From positions 59,552,609 to 59,616,608 of the forward strand of contig CP136066.1 in NCBI GenBank assembly GCA_032622095.1: a DNA stretch of 64,000 bases, written 5' to 3'. Made by a program: the position numbers and the translations under genes. Source of the DNA: Siphonodentalium dalli. Taxonomy: Eukaryota > Mollusca > Scaphopoda > Gadilida > Siphonodentaliidae. Below the pieces are notes generated by a model. That model did not search any database and was not told the DNA's origin. It was given only the letters and a program-made list of their open reading frames with translations. Every line of letters starts with the position of its first letter. Position 1 is the stretch's first letter. Of this stretch, positions 32,886 through 44,744 are shown piece after piece.

Positions 32886-33279
32886 CTTTGTGTGGATGTC
32901 AACATGGATATAATTATTTCCCAGGTTGTCAGTCATTGTCCATCAACGATTGTGATAAGTGTATATAGTATACATGTATATTGTAATTTATAACATTATA
33001 ACGGTGATAATTTCATTACTTCTCCAATAAAAGATATCTGTATAGAATTTGGCTTGTTATTTTCTATTTACCGAGGTTTTGGTCACATGCATATATAATG
33101 CTGCCATCACGGGGCGAAACTGTACGATATGCTTCAATGCTTTTGTCATATTTTGTGGCACACTTTCTCACTCGTTTTCGCTTGAGTTGACCTTTACTCG
33201 GTGCACCTGTTATGGCGAAAAGTTGTCATCGTTGAAACTAAATTTTCTTAATTTGGAATATAAATATCGTTTTGCTGCA
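32886..33279. other. Non-coding spacer
   Basis: AT-rich and featureless. It leads into the tandem repeat block. Confidence 0.45.
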
Positions 33280-34480
33280 ATGCCGGGTCGTTTCAAAGCT
33301 TACCCGGTTACAGTGCGAAGTTTATATATGTTATCACCAAACAATAAATCGTATTTGATTTTCCCCGGGCTCAGTGTGAAGTGCATTGTTATCCACAAAT
33401 AATAAATTTGTGTGATCCTTCCCGAGTTAAGTGTGACGTTTATATATTGTTATCACAAAACGATAAATCACATTTGATCTTACCCGAGTTAAGTGTGTAT
33501 TCCTACTGTTATCACTAAAAGATAAAGCACATTTAATCTTACTCGAGTTAAGTGTGTATTCATTCTGTTATCACTAAACGATAAATCACATTTGATTTTA
33601 CTCGAGTTAAATGTGTATTCCTACTGTTATCACTAAACGATAAATCACATTTAATCTTTCTCGAGTTAAGTGATTATTTCTACTGTTACCACTAAACGAT
33701 AAATCACAGTTGATTTTACTCGAGTTAAGTGTGTATTCCTACTGTTATCACTAAACGATAAATCACATTTAATCTTAACCGAGTTAAGTGTGTATTCCTA
33801 CTGTTATCACTAAACGATAAATCACATTTAATCTTTCTCGAGTTAAGTGTGTATTCATTCTGTTATCACTAAACGATAAATCACATTTAATCTTACTCGA
33901 GTTAAGTGTGTATTCATTCTGTTATCACTAAACGATAAAGCACATTTGATTTTACCCGAGTTAAGTGTGTATTCATTCTGTTATCACTAAACGATAAATC
34001 ACATTTAATCTTACCTGGCTACAGTGTATCGACACCATTGTTGTCCCTAAATGATCATGCGTATGGGATCTTACCCGGCTATAGTGTGTGCCCATGTGTA
34101 TATTATCTTACCTGGCTATAGTGTGACGACTCTATTGTTTTCTTTAAAATATCACATGTATATGATCTTACCTGGCTATAGTGTGGCGACTGGGTAGGTT
34201 TCTTTAAATGACCATGTGTATATTATCTTATATAAAATTATTATCTTACCCGGCTATGTTGTGACGACTCTGTTGTTATCCCTAAATGATCATGCGTGTG
34301 GGATCTTACCCGGCCATAGTGTGTGACCATGCGTATATGATCTTACCTGGCTATATTGTGACGACTCGATAGGTTTCTTTAAATGACCATGTGTATATTA
34401 TCTTACCCGGCTATAGTGTGACGACTCTATTGTTATCCCTAAACGATCACGCGTATGTGATATTACCCAGGGTTAAGTGT
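33280..34480. repeat. Minisatellite block, 59-bp unit then related ~60-bp unit
   Basis: About eleven copies of a 59-bp unit ('gttatcactaaacgataaat' + 'cacatttaatcttactcgag' + 'ttaagtgtgtattcct') run to about 34020. A second subfamily follows ('gatcttacccggctatagtg' + 'tgacgactc'). The clean 59-bp spacing shows recent expansion. Non-coding. Confidence 0.9.
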
Positions 34481-35968
34481 GAAGTGGTGGATTCAAGATT
34501 TAATGGCAGGTGCCAGTTCGTACGTTTTGAGAATGTAATTATTTTACATATTTCCAAAGCAAATATTATCTGGTTAAGATCTGAATAACAGCATGGCTGC
34601 TCTGATTTACACTGTTTTAGGCGAACAAAGCCAATTGCGATGTTAGGTATAAGAGTCTGTACCTTACTGATGTTGTAGCGAGAAACATGGGACCATCAAT
34701 ATGTTATTAAAAGTATTATTCTTAAAGGCTCACTTAGTGTTTGAGTCCCTTAGATATATACATACAGAGTCAGTGCCATTGAGTCATTAAGTGCCCACTG
34801 AGTGATAAAGATTCTCAGATTCAACCACTCCCCTTATTTGCCAAAAAAAAAAACCCTAAGAAATAGAGTAATTCCCACGCCATCCGGGGGGGGGGGGGGG
34901 GGGGTCGGAAAAAATGTTCAGGCATGTATGCTGATTTTTTCCTTTCGACCCCTTGTTGGGACCCACCCTCCCCCGCGTCCAAAATTTTTTCCGTTTTCGG
35001 CAGTTTTTTTCCCGACCATTTTTGGACAACCACCCCCTTTTAACACTAAAACAGATATTTGCGGGGTGAAATTCACTGTAAACTGCTGTATATGAATTTA
35101 TGTGCATACTATTTGTCATGGATGTTAACATTGACATGTAAATAGGAACGAGTCATTTTGGGGTTATTCGGCCAAAAAAAACATGGCTGCCAGCGGCCAT
35201 TTTGGATTTCAAAATTCAATCCATTATCATGGGCTACATACAGGCTATACTGTTTGTCTGATCATCATGAAATTTTTCATTTATGTTAATATTGACTTTC
35301 TAAGGTGTTTTAAGCCAAACTCATTGCAAAAACGGTCAAAAAGGCTTGCAGGAAAAACATTTTGAGTTGCGGGGAATAAAATTTGTTGGTCCCATCGACC
35401 ACCCACCCACCCCGGCATACGTTCCCGGAAATCCCCCCCCCCCCCCCCGCGCGCAATCGAGAATAATAAAACAGCAATACAGTCCAGATAAAAATGAACG
35501 ACTATATATTTAAAGGGGCTGAAGGTCTTCGATGTGGGTTCATGCGAAATAACTAAATTTTTTAAAAGACTCTAAAGCAACTGCCACTAAGAAGTACATT
35601 AACTCCCCAACACTGTTACGGTGGAATTATCCATTTAAATCCTATATTAGTCCAATAAGATATCAAACTTTAATCAAAACTTGATGGTAAACATTGGAAA
35701 AGGTCAAAACATTGAAAACTATTTTGAAAATCATATTCAGACTAAAATATTTTAGATTACTATACGATTAGCAATGTTTGTTGACAAATCATTTTAACAG
35801 TTTTATTTACATAACAATGGTTCAACGCGCAAATATTTTTGTTAAATTGGACAACTATCAATATTGAATACAAGAACAAAGTTTTTTTTGTTTCTCAATG
35901 TACTTCTTAGTAGTGATTATATCTAAAGATGTTTCTATGTTTGCACATTTACCTACTGCGAGTGCCTT
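34481..35968. other. Spacer with homopolymers and a possible MITE
   Basis: A G-run at 34886-34903 and a C-run at 35426-35449. 35513-35975 may be another MITE (ends 'tttaaaggggct' and 'agtgcctttaaag', with 'aagaagtacatt' / 'aatgtacttctta' inside). No gene evidence. Confidence 0.5.
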
Positions 35969-36434
35969 TAAAGGTACTCAATCAGATCAGACGGTCCCCA
36001 TACCAACTTGATACAACAACAACAACATTTCTTCAAAATACGCTTTAGTTTTCAGAATCGATTAATTGCAACAAAATAATGCTAACCACTGTCAACTATG
36101 GTTTCAAATTTCCCAAAACTTGTTATTAATCAACATTTTGTTCAACAAAATATCGCCGTATTATCACTAAAGTGTCACGAAATTTGACCGTATTACCATA
36201 TGATTCTAGAGTCATCCATCTTCATCCGCAATTTATTCGAGACTCTCCGTTTGACCACGTGTTTCTGTGCCATGTATTATTACACATCTCGAGAAATAAC
36301 AAACTTCAAAAATCGATATCTGATCACCCTGAGCTTTGATGTGTGGGTTCCTCGACTCGAATCAAATATTGTTTACCACCGAAGCCAAAGAAATAGTAAT
36401 TTAGGAGCGTCTGATCGGATTGAGTACCTTTAAA
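35969..36434. mobile_element. MITE family F, copy 1 (TTAA)
   Basis: Ends 'aaaggtactcaatcagatca' + 'gacg' and 'gatcggattgagtaccttta'. Contains 'ttcctcgactcgaatcaaat'. Copies at 44.27, 58.21 and 60.03 kb. Confidence 0.8.
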
Positions 36435-37492
36435 AGGATTCTTAATGTAATATCAACTGGAGCTCTGGACTCTGCAACTTAATTAAGCCGTCTAGCAACG
36501 GAAAGCTGGTTCTATTCCAAAGAAGGGCGTGTTGAAGGGAAATGCGATTCGTGTATCTGGGCAGGTATTTAATGTCTTACCAGAGGTCGTGAATTCGTCG
36601 TGCAGTTCCATGGTGGTGGTGGTGGACCTTCATATGTGCAAGTATGCAGAACAGTGTACAGTAGACCACGTACTTGTGGTCCGTATCGATGCATCGCTTC
36701 CCCCAAAAGGTCTGTATAGTATTTTGCGCACACTCGTAGAAGCCACGTCATAAGTCATCGCGTTTATACACCTAAGAAAAAAAAACCCCGCCCCCCCCGA
36801 CATATTACACTGTATCCCAAGAATCCTGAGGCCGATTGTCGAGAAATTCTAAATACTGTGTAATCAGTGTGTAGCGGCTGTGAGTTAATGTCGACGCGTT
36901 AAGTGCTTGCATGCCTGGGTGAGCCCCGTTTGTGCTGATGTAATGATTAATCGAAAAGTCACAAAACCATTATGATGTTAGAAAACGCGAAGATTAGTTT
37001 ATTCCTGCGTGTAACCCGATGTCACGACAAGACAATCTGGTACCATGTCCTCGTTTTAGTGAGTATAGATACTGGATTCATTATTGACATGGGGCTGCCA
37101 GTTCCTCTTGCAGTAGATGAGAAATCTCATATCGTGTAGTGCCATTGTCAACTCTTTTGTACATGTAGACTGATTATTCCCTGTTATGTCATATGTGCCA
37201 GTTCACCATGAGACTTGAGCATGACCAAATGTCCAGCATACGGGAACATGTTCCCTATAGTATAGTGAACCCAGTGAATTTGTAATTTTTGGAAAGTCGG
37301 CCCTGCCCAATCAATCAAGCATGTAGCCATTTAACATAACATTAGTTATACAATAGGTAGGTCACATATAAGAGGTTATCTTCCCAAAAATGTTATCGAA
37401 TTTTGATTACCACATCCGAAGATATCGTTGACAATATCAAGGGGAACTTACATCTTTGAGGTGCTTATACGACCTAGAAACTAACATCACTT
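36435..37492. other. Spacer with SINE-like fragment
   Basis: Near 36544-36590 the words 'gcgattcgtgtatctgggca' recall the SINE-like pieces at 4.4 and 52.9 kb. Otherwise nothing recognised. Confidence 0.4.
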
Positions 37493-37876
37493 TTAACCCT
37501 TTACCCAACAAACCGGCCAAAACCGGCCAAATAAAGCTTCAACAGCCTAAAATATCTTCGGTCTGTCTCAATAGAACCATACAAATATGCATATCATTGG
37601 AACCGGCTCATTGACCACATTGTGATAGTTATGCCCTGTGCCAATGCATTCTCTTATATATGCGAGTCGACCATAGGTCGCCTCACATATATAAGAGAAT
37701 GCATTGGCCTAAAAAAATACTTTTTTTACCATTTTTTCTTATATTCTTTAACAATTTTATAATTTTTAATGTGTTAAGCCAATGCATTCTCTTATATATG
37801 CGAGGCGACCTATGGTCGACTCGCATATATAAGAGAATGCATTGGCACAGGGCCCTTCTGTTGGGTAAAGGGTTAA
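37493..37876. mobile_element. MITE family A, two-hairpin copy
   Basis: 'ttaaccctttacccaacaa' to 'tgttgggtaaagggttaa', with the two palindromes close to one end. It reads as the inverse orientation of the copy at 25.25 kb. Confidence 0.9.
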
Positions 37877-38032
37877 CAAGCTCATTTCTTAATACTAACT
37901 TGGTAGAACAATTATACTACAAAGAGGAATCGTAAGATAGCCTAACCCATGTATGCCGATTGCCATTGCTCCTTTTATACTGCCCCGAAACATTCACGAT
38001 TTCATCGCTGTTCCAAAATTCAAATTCATTCA

Positions 38033-38346
38033 TTAGACATACTAAGTTACTAACACACACTATTCCTTGTTTCGTATCTTGATACACGTAGATTACTCAT
38101 TTACCAATTTCCCATATGGTTTCAACTCTGAAAAAAAGAACAGTTTGAGCATTATATATGCGTAATTTCGGTAGGCGTGGTTTTAAAATTTTGTTAGACA
38201 TACTAAGTTACTAACACACTAGTCCTCATTTCGTGTCTTGATACTCTCATTTACATTTACTAATTTCCCATATAGTTACAACTTTGAAAAAAAGAACATT
38301 TTGAGCATTATATATGCGCAACTTCGGTAGGCGTGGTTTTAAAATT
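38033..38346. repeat. Tandem duplication (161-bp unit) directly upstream of exon 9
   Basis: Two copies starting 'ttagacatactaagttacta' at 38033 and 38194 and ending 'gtaggcgtggttttaaaatt'. The second copy stops at the pyrimidine tract of the exon 9 acceptor. Confidence 0.85.
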
Positions 38347-38368
38347 TGTTCTCCTGTCTGTTTTTCAG

Positions 38369-38638
38369 ATGGGCAAGGAGTGGCCACTCATGTATACTTG
38401 CAAGCTTTGCGGGCGGAGTTACGCCAATAAACAGACATATGAGCAACATAATTTACGCTTCCACGCACCACACACCCATGTCTGTGACGCATGTGGGAAA
38501 GGCTTTGCCGTGTATACGGAATTCTTACAACACAAGAACACACACTTACAACAGAAACCTTACGTGTGTTCCGGGTGTGGTAAACAATACAGCTGGAAGG
38601 CTGCTTATATCCGACATCTCAAAGAAATGAACCATTAG
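38369..38638 (+). CDS. Zinc-finger cassette exon 9 (alternative last exon, three C2H2 fingers)
   Basis: Exon of 89 codons plus TAG after a strong acceptor 'tctcctgtctgtttttcag', phase 0. The first codon happens to be ATG (M-G-K-E-W-P-L-M), so unlike its sisters it could be mistaken for an intact gene. The flanking acceptor and shared phase argue for splicing. F1 CKLC, helix NKQTYEQ, HNLRFH; F2 CDAC, helix VYTEFLQ, HKNTH; F3 CSGC, helix WKAAYIR, HLKEMNH (five residues between the His pair). Linkers are APHTHV and LQQKPYV. It ends on the last zinc-binding His. Sister of exon 10 (CGRSY and RFHxPH shared). Copies of its last finger follow at 38.9 and 39.2 kb. Confidence 0.92.
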   Translation: MGKEWPLMYTCKLCGRSYANKQTYEQHNLRFHAPHTHVCDACGKGFAVYTEFLQHKNTHLQQKPYVCSGCGKQYSWKAAYIRHLKEMNH

Positions 38639-38904
38639 CTCCATGTTGCCTTAGGTTAGTTATATATACATTCAGGAAACGCCAAGATTGAGCACTCAAA
38701 ATAATATTGGGATTTCGACTCTTTCACAAAAAAATGTAACCAGTGGGTTCTGAACACGAGCATCTACCATACCATCAAATCCAATATATTATGCATGTAA
38801 TGATGTCCAAATCTGGGTGACATTTGTTTAGTCAGTATTGGGCAACCCAATAGTTAGGTTAAGACTTAACTATTATTTAGTTAATTTAAACTAAACATGT
38901 TTGA

Positions 38905-39215
38905 GTGTACGTGTGTTCAGAATGTGGCAAACAATATAGCTGCTTATATTCGACATCTCAAGGAAACGAACCATTAAGTTTAACTCCATGTCACCTCAGG
39001 TTAGATATATATAGTCAGGAAACGTCAAGATTGAGCACTCGAAATATATTGAGATTTCGACTCTTTTTCTCAAAAGTATGTAACCAATTGGTTCTGATCA
39101 CAACCATCAACTACATGTATACCATCTAATTCGTTATATTATGCCTGTTACGATGTCCAAAGTTGGGTGACATCTGTTTTGTCGATAATGGGCAACCCAA
39201 TAGTTGGGTTAAAAC
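38905..39215 (+). pseudogene. Decayed copy of exon 9 F3 with its 3' flank
   Basis: 'tacgtgtgttcagaatgtgg' + 'caaacaatatagctg' matches F3 of exon 9, but an ~11-base deletion removes part of the helix ('ctgcttatattcgacatctc'). The 3' flank is also copied ('gtcaggaaacgtcaagattg' + 'agcactcgaaa', 'gggcaacccaatagttgggt'). Unit about 320-350 bp. Confidence 0.85.
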
Positions 39216-39221
39216 TGTTTT

Positions 39222-39290
39222 CAGTGTTCGTGTGTTCCGGTGTAGTAAACAATATTTCGACTCGTTTCTCTAAAATGTGTAACTACACCC
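39222..39290 (+). pseudogene. Third echo of exon 9 F3, mostly deleted
   Basis: 'gtgttcgtgtgttccggtgt' + 'agtaaacaatat' followed directly by flank words 'ttcgactcgtttctctaaaa'. An internal deletion joins the finger start to the 3' flank. Confidence 0.65.
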
Positions 39291-40045
39291 AAATTAAGAA
39301 ACCCGAAATACCCTGATATACTTGCCAAGCTGGATGAGTGTGTATATAGATATATTCTGACTTTTCAACATGTGGCCTCCACGCTGTGTAATTAATCAAA
39401 TATAGTATCGAGGGGCTCGTTGTCTGACGAAGTAAAGAATGGAGTCAATAAATATTTAAATGACCCTAACGTATGTATCTAAGTTATGGAGGCACGGACT
39501 CAGTATGAGTGTTCACTGCTTCATATGTGCACACCTCATCAATGAGCGTGAACAATTATTTCTTATCGAAATGGCCATGTGTCGATCGGAATGGCACATT
39601 GAGACGTCCCTCAAACCAGATCTAACTTATTAACGGAGAATTTGATAATGCAGTTGCGTCTGAGCAGTACCATACGAACCAGAACCGTACCACCAAAACC
39701 ACATTCCTGTTCTGGAGTTCAAATTTGATTTTCGTGCTTTGGTTGACTCTTTCGGTGCCACGGGCCGATCTCATCTGCCCTAATTTACGGTCTGTAGAGT
39801 GCTGATAAAATCGGCTCTAAAAAAAATAAAAAATAAAAAATAAATGGTTTTTTGTTTGTTTTGGGTTGAATTATTTTTGGGTATGTTTAAGCATGCTATA
39901 GCGAATTTTAAAACAAACTGGATAAAACCTTAGGAGCATGTTATAACTCAAAACTATCACCAAGTATTCATAGTAATAATTTTGATGCCCATGAAAAACG
40001 AAAGATTCCCTTGCACTAAACCTACAAAATAAGTCTGGTACTGAA
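39291..40045. other. Non-coding spacer
   Basis: AT-rich with an 'aaaaataaaaaataaa' run near 39.83 kb. No gene evidence. Confidence 0.45.
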
Positions 40046-40049
40046 AGAG

Positions 40050-40244
40050 TTAATAATATAAGAAAAAATTATTAAAATTGTAAAAAATTGTAAAAAATAA
40101 TAACAAATGATGAAAAATTGTTAGGCCAATGCATTCTCTTATTTATGCGAGGTGACCTATGGTCGACTCGCATATATAAGAGAATGCATTGGCACAGGGT
40201 ATATGTGTTGATACAAAAATCGGACTTGGCGCTGAAAGGGTTAA
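40050..40244. mobile_element. MITE family A-like, single hairpin
   Basis: 'ggtactgaaagagttaat' on the left and 'ggcgctgaaagggttaa' on the right, with one 'aatgcattctcttatttatg' palindrome. The left border is uncertain. Confidence 0.6.
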
Positions 40245-41562
40245 ATCACAATTTAGTTCGGATCGCAACGAATTATCGAAATCACATTATCATTATACAA
40301 TCCAAATCGGGTCTTCAGCGGTATGTTTTACTCATAACATCACTTATGTTTGGTTCTGGTCAAATTCAAACTTGGTTGCATCTCTGTGGTTTTGGTTTTG
40401 TGTGGAAAACATTTTAAGAGTATGTACCACGTCTTGGAACCTCTCGATGACCAGCGTTTATTTTTGCATTCCGGCTTATCTGTCTTCTGTAACATTACTT
40501 CGTACCCAGCAGACAGTCAAATAGTGGAAATCCGCGGTTACCTTATTCTACAAAGCAGAAAGTATAGAAACCAACAACAATATTTTATTCTGAGTACAGT
40601 ACCCCTTTAATGTTATACCTGCAGCAATCCATATATAGGAATATAGTCTAAGCGATATTGAATGTTCATATCAACTATATAAGCCTATCATTTCTTTGCT
40701 TTAATGTGTTCTTTTGATCCGTATATCCTTATAAATACATATTATATGCATAAGTATGCAGACTTGTTACGCCCTCCAGTCTGGTTGGTGTAATAAAAAC
40801 GATCGACTCATAATGATTTCGTACATTTTACACCACCGAATCATAAATATAATTTCTTCATTTTCGTGTTACTCTTCCATTAACAACGGGCAGCCATATT
40901 GTGTTTTCGTCCATATCTTGGTGTCTATTGGTGATTATCGTATTGATAAATATAAAATACATGTAGATGAGCACATTGATCACGATAGAATGCTATATAT
41001 TGCAACTTAGCGGCCCTTTACATGTATTATCCAAACTTAATTTCCAACATAGCAACCATACATCCCTGCATAATTCTTCGTCAATTATACTTTATAAGGC
41101 ACACCGCAGTGGGGTCTCCTTGTGGGCATGGGCTACCTGTGCTACTTATTTTGTGACGTCAGCAATTATTTGACGGTGTTCTTTTGCGAGGTATATATCG
41201 CCCCCTCTTGTGGGATATACGTTATAATGGTTACCTCTCCTCACGTGATATATTTCGTAATGCATTAAGATGCGTCGGTGAATATTGTGATGTATTCCCT
41301 TTGATGTTGTGTCTTAACCTCCCTCTGCATGTGACCCTCTATAAACTGGATAATCGTAGTTTTGTCTAGATATTTCTTCTTTTCGTTGCATGAAATTCCA
41401 CCGGGCCACATTGGTTCAGGTATTCTGTCTGTTAAATTAATTGGTCGGCATCATCCGATCACCATGGTAACCTGCTTTATTTCTTTACTTCTTTATGTCG
41501 TCTGCTTTTTGTCCCACGTCAATGGGCCGTCCTAACTCAGAGTGTCTAATTTTGTGTTTCAG
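40245..41562. other. Intronic spacer before exon 10
   Basis: 40440-40612 resembles the right half of family E ('ggttaccttattctac', 'gagtacagtacccctttaa'). The rest is AT-rich, ending in the acceptor 'tctaattttgtgtttcag'. Confidence 0.55.
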
Positions 41563-41958
41563 ACGACTTCAGAGATGGGGCGGTTCCATTGTGAAGAATG
41601 TGGGCGGAGCTACCTAAGAAAACAAGGATACCTGAATCACTTCACCCGTTTCCATTCACCTCATATGTTCACCTGCGAAGTGTGTAATAAGGCGTTTCCG
41701 GTGAAATGCGAGCTCGTACAGCATCTCAATACCCACCTGGACGAGAAACCATTCAAATGTGCTAATTGTGGGCGGCAATATAGTTGTAGGGCGGGGCTTC
41801 GCTTCCATACCAAGAGAGGTTGTCCTCCACCGACGCCGACTAAATCGGAACCGGATGCTGAGGATGAGCCGGTGAATGAGCCGGTGAATGAGCGGAATGA
41901 GCCGGTGAATGAGCCGGTGAATGAGAAGGAATCGAGCCCACCGGCAGTGGCCGAATGA
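41563..41958 (+). CDS. Zinc-finger cassette exon 10 (alternative last exon, two C2H2, one C2HC finger, acidic repeat tail)
   Basis: Exon of 131 codons plus TGA, phase 0 (T-T-S-E-M-G-R-F-H-C). F1 CEEC, helix RKQGYLN, HFTRFH; F2 CEVC, helix VKCELVQ, HLNTH. F3 CANC, helix CRAGLRF, then HTKRGC, so the fourth ligand is Cys. Linkers are SPHMFT and LDEKPFK. After the fingers comes a 45-residue tail rich in Pro, Glu and Asn, with the tetrapeptide PVNE repeated four times, encoded by a 12-bp minisatellite (41866-41925). The tail could be a flexible acidic or activation-type segment; this is inference. It lies 2.9 kb after its sister exon 9. Isoforms using this exon would have the longest tail of the three-finger set. 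Confidence 0.93.
   Translation, partial: TTSEMGRFHCEECGRSYLRKQGYLNHFTRFHSPHMFTCEVCNKAFPVKCELVQHLNTHLDEKPFKCANCGRQYSCRAGLRFHTKRGCPPPTPTKSEPDAEDEPVNEPVNERNEPVNEPVNEKESSPPAVAE
41866..41925 (+). repeat. Coding 12-bp minisatellite (PVNE repeat)
   Basis: Unit GAGCCGGTGAAT, four copies plus a variant GAGCGGAAT between the two pairs. All in frame, so length changes would keep the protein open. Confidence 0.9.
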
Positions 41959-42281
41959 CGTAACCGAATATTACGTCATAAATCATGACAGATGTCGCCC
42001 AAAAACATTAGTTTTAGCTAGTCACTTCGATTTCATAAAATTTGAGGTCAACATTTTAATTATTATTTTGTGCAATATAATTAATTGATATGGAACACGA
42101 ATTAATTAGTCATCGGTAGATTAATCTCTTTAAATTTCGCTTTATTTTTGTTTTCTTCACGTACAATTCTAATCTATCAACCAATTGAATAAGTCGGACT
42201 AATATCCACAGTGAATCAACAGTATTTTAAATTTATATTGTAATTGAATTGCCTTCGTAGCCCGACGAGCCTGGAAATATG
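41959..42281. other. 3' flank of exon 10
   Basis: AT-rich, probably 3' UTR. No AATAAA within the first 300 bases. Confidence 0.5.
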
Positions 42282-42690
42282 GTGTCTGACATTTGCAGAA
42301 TGAGGTCCCCAGAGGGTGAATTTAGTTACCTATCCCACACGACAGGCTAGGATCACCAAATTTACCCTATGTGAACTTCATTCTGTTTGGGCCTCAAATG
42401 TTATGGGAGACCTGGGATCAGATATAAATTTCCCCAGTTGAAGTTGGTGATTTTCACCCTTTAGTCACCTCGATTATACATTTATCTTCTGCAAATTAGG
42501 GGATATGGAAACTGAACAGTAGGAAAAAGTAACTAAAAACAATGTTAATTTGAGACTTTAGATCATTCCCAAAAGATTAGGCCCAAACAAAATGAGATCC
42601 CCAGGGGATGAATGTGGTGATGGTAGCCCGCTGTGCGGGATAGCCTCTAATTTCACCCACTGGGTACCTAATTTGCAAATGTCAGATGCA
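42282..42690. mobile_element. MITE family D, full form with a hairpin at each end
   Basis: The left hairpin begins 'tgacatttgcagaatgaggt'; the right hairpin ends 'taatttgcaaatgtcaga'. Each end folds on itself around 'gcgggatagc'-type centres. The interior has 'cagttgaagttggtgatttt', also seen inverted at 59.9 kb. Confidence 0.75.
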
Positions 42691-44270
42691 TTCTTAAAGA
42701 TGTAATCAGGGTTTCAGACCACCATTTACAACAACGACATAAAATGTAAATTGCCGTCGTTTTTTGCTCTGTTCTGTTGAATAAATTTTGAAAATCAAAT
42801 ATGTCATTTAAACTGGACCTATAAATACTTAGAACATAATTTTGTAATTGAAAAATTAACAAAGTAATATTTGGTGTCCCTCAAAAACATCGATTCCGCA
42901 GTAACTAAATGTATAAAAAAATAAATATCAAGCAAATAGCGGCTTTTGTGTGGCACATCTCATTCCTAACATGTTATTTGATACACTAGTGTTAACATAA
43001 AAAGTTAATACAATTCCTGAAAATTAGCCTGAAACCCTGAATATATCTCAACTAGCGACCAACAATTCTTCGTCAATATATCAAGTCCACATTTCGAAAG
43101 GCTTTTTAGCACGTGTTTAGTTATTAGGAAATATGAAGCTTTCTCGTGGGTTGGCTCCAGACGTGGGATCGGCGGCCGACGTCAAAGTCTGTGTAATCTG
43201 ATTACTCTGGATCGGAGTTATATTTCCCAATGTTGGTGATTTCAGCGTATCGACACTATATCGATTGTTTGAACCCGGGAGCCTGTTTAAAGCAGCTACG
43301 GTACATGTATCCAATTTGTATATCTTTGATTTCAAATTCCTGGGCTCATTATGGCGAAACTTTATAATTATCCAGGCAGGTCCGCGTTAATTAAATGGGC
43401 GCGTGGCAGGGACGTGGTGACAAGGGGCGGGTGAATAACACGCCCCCAACTTTAGACAAAACGTTCACACAATTACTTATGTTTGATTTTCCAACCAGTA
43501 ATTATTGAAGAATTAGTTGTTTTTAGACCAACAGACAGTCGTATATTTTTCAACTTTTGGTCAAAATTTAAAATGGAAATTTCGCGAAAATTGTTCTGTA
43601 GTTGTGGTGCAGTTGGAAATCTGAAGGTTGACACCCCACCCCGTGAACGGAAACAGTCTAGCCACGCCCTAGTGCGTGTTTCGTGGATTATATCATATTA
43701 ATCCATTATAGTGACTAGTTAGTAACAACATTCTCGTTTATTTATCGGCGATTTTATTCTGGACGACTGTTTGTTAAAAAAAATTGCGTAGATTTGTTTC
43801 CGTGTTTATACGAAATGATATACAATCAACTGTTGGAACGTCGCGGACTTGGATATTTGAGTCTGGTTCAGGGGGTGGACACACACCGAAATGAGACCTC
43901 TAGCCACGTCCCTGAAATAGGTCGATGAATACTCGACGTACTTATATGTATATATACGCCTTTATTATTTTTCTTTTCTCGAAAATTTCCATGCAAGAGA
44001 AACTCTAGGCACGTCACTGATCAACCCTTCCTGCATCTCGTTCCGCGTGTCTCCGATCCAGGGCCCGTATAGGGCTCGATATGCCATGGGTGTCTACTCT
44101 GGCTACGCCCGTAGCAGTCTGGAGTAAACTTCTATACCCACTTATAAAATAGTGTCCGTGTGAATCTGAGTCTATGTTTGCAAAGACAGCACCCGTAGAT
44201 ATCAGTCAGAGTCCACCAAATCAATCAAATATTTGAATTTCTGACAGGTAACTTCATTACATTGACCATT
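42691..44270. other. Spacer, nothing recognised
   Basis: About 1.6 kb without finger motifs or clear repeats. Small frames (for example 43483-43701 plus strand) lack domains and have an AT-rich, non-coding look. Confidence 0.45.
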
Positions 44271-44725
44271 TAAAGGTACTCAATCCGATCAGAGGGTCCC
44301 CATATCATCAAGATACAACAACAACATTTCTTCAAAATAAGCTTTAGTTGTCAGAATCGATTAATTGCAACAAAATAATGCTAACCACTGTCAACTATGG
44401 TATCAACTTTCCCTAAACGTGTTATTTGTCAACATTTTGTTGAACGAAATTTGGCCGTATTATCACTTGCGTATTCACGAAATTTGGCCGTATTGCCACT
44501 TGTTTTTAGAGTTATCCATCTTCATCCGCAATTTTGACCTAGACCATCCGTATGACGGCGTGTTTCTGGGCCACAAACAATTGAAATAACAAATTTCAAA
44601 ATTCGATATCTGATCACTCTGAACGATGATGGGTAGGTTCCTCGACTCGAATCAGATATTTTTTTACCCCCGAAGCCAAAGAAATAGTAATTTAGGGGGC
44701 ATTTAATCGGATTGAGTACCTTTAA
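44271..44725. mobile_element. MITE family F, copy 2
   Basis: Ends 'ttaaaggtactcaatccgat' and 'atcggattgagtacctttaa'. TTAA edges. Confidence 0.85.
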
Positions 44726-44744
44726 TAATCTATTCCGCAGTAGG

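Noticed and set aside
38369-38371. ATG at the first codon of exon 9 as a genuine translation start
   Set aside because: It follows a strong acceptor directly and the phase matches ten sister exons that have no ATG there; more likely a spliced codon.
42691-44270. Candidate extra finger exon in the 42-44 kb interval
   Set aside because: A C-x-C stretch at 43.59 kb (F-C-S-C-G-A-V-G) has no matching His pair and no acceptor in phase.
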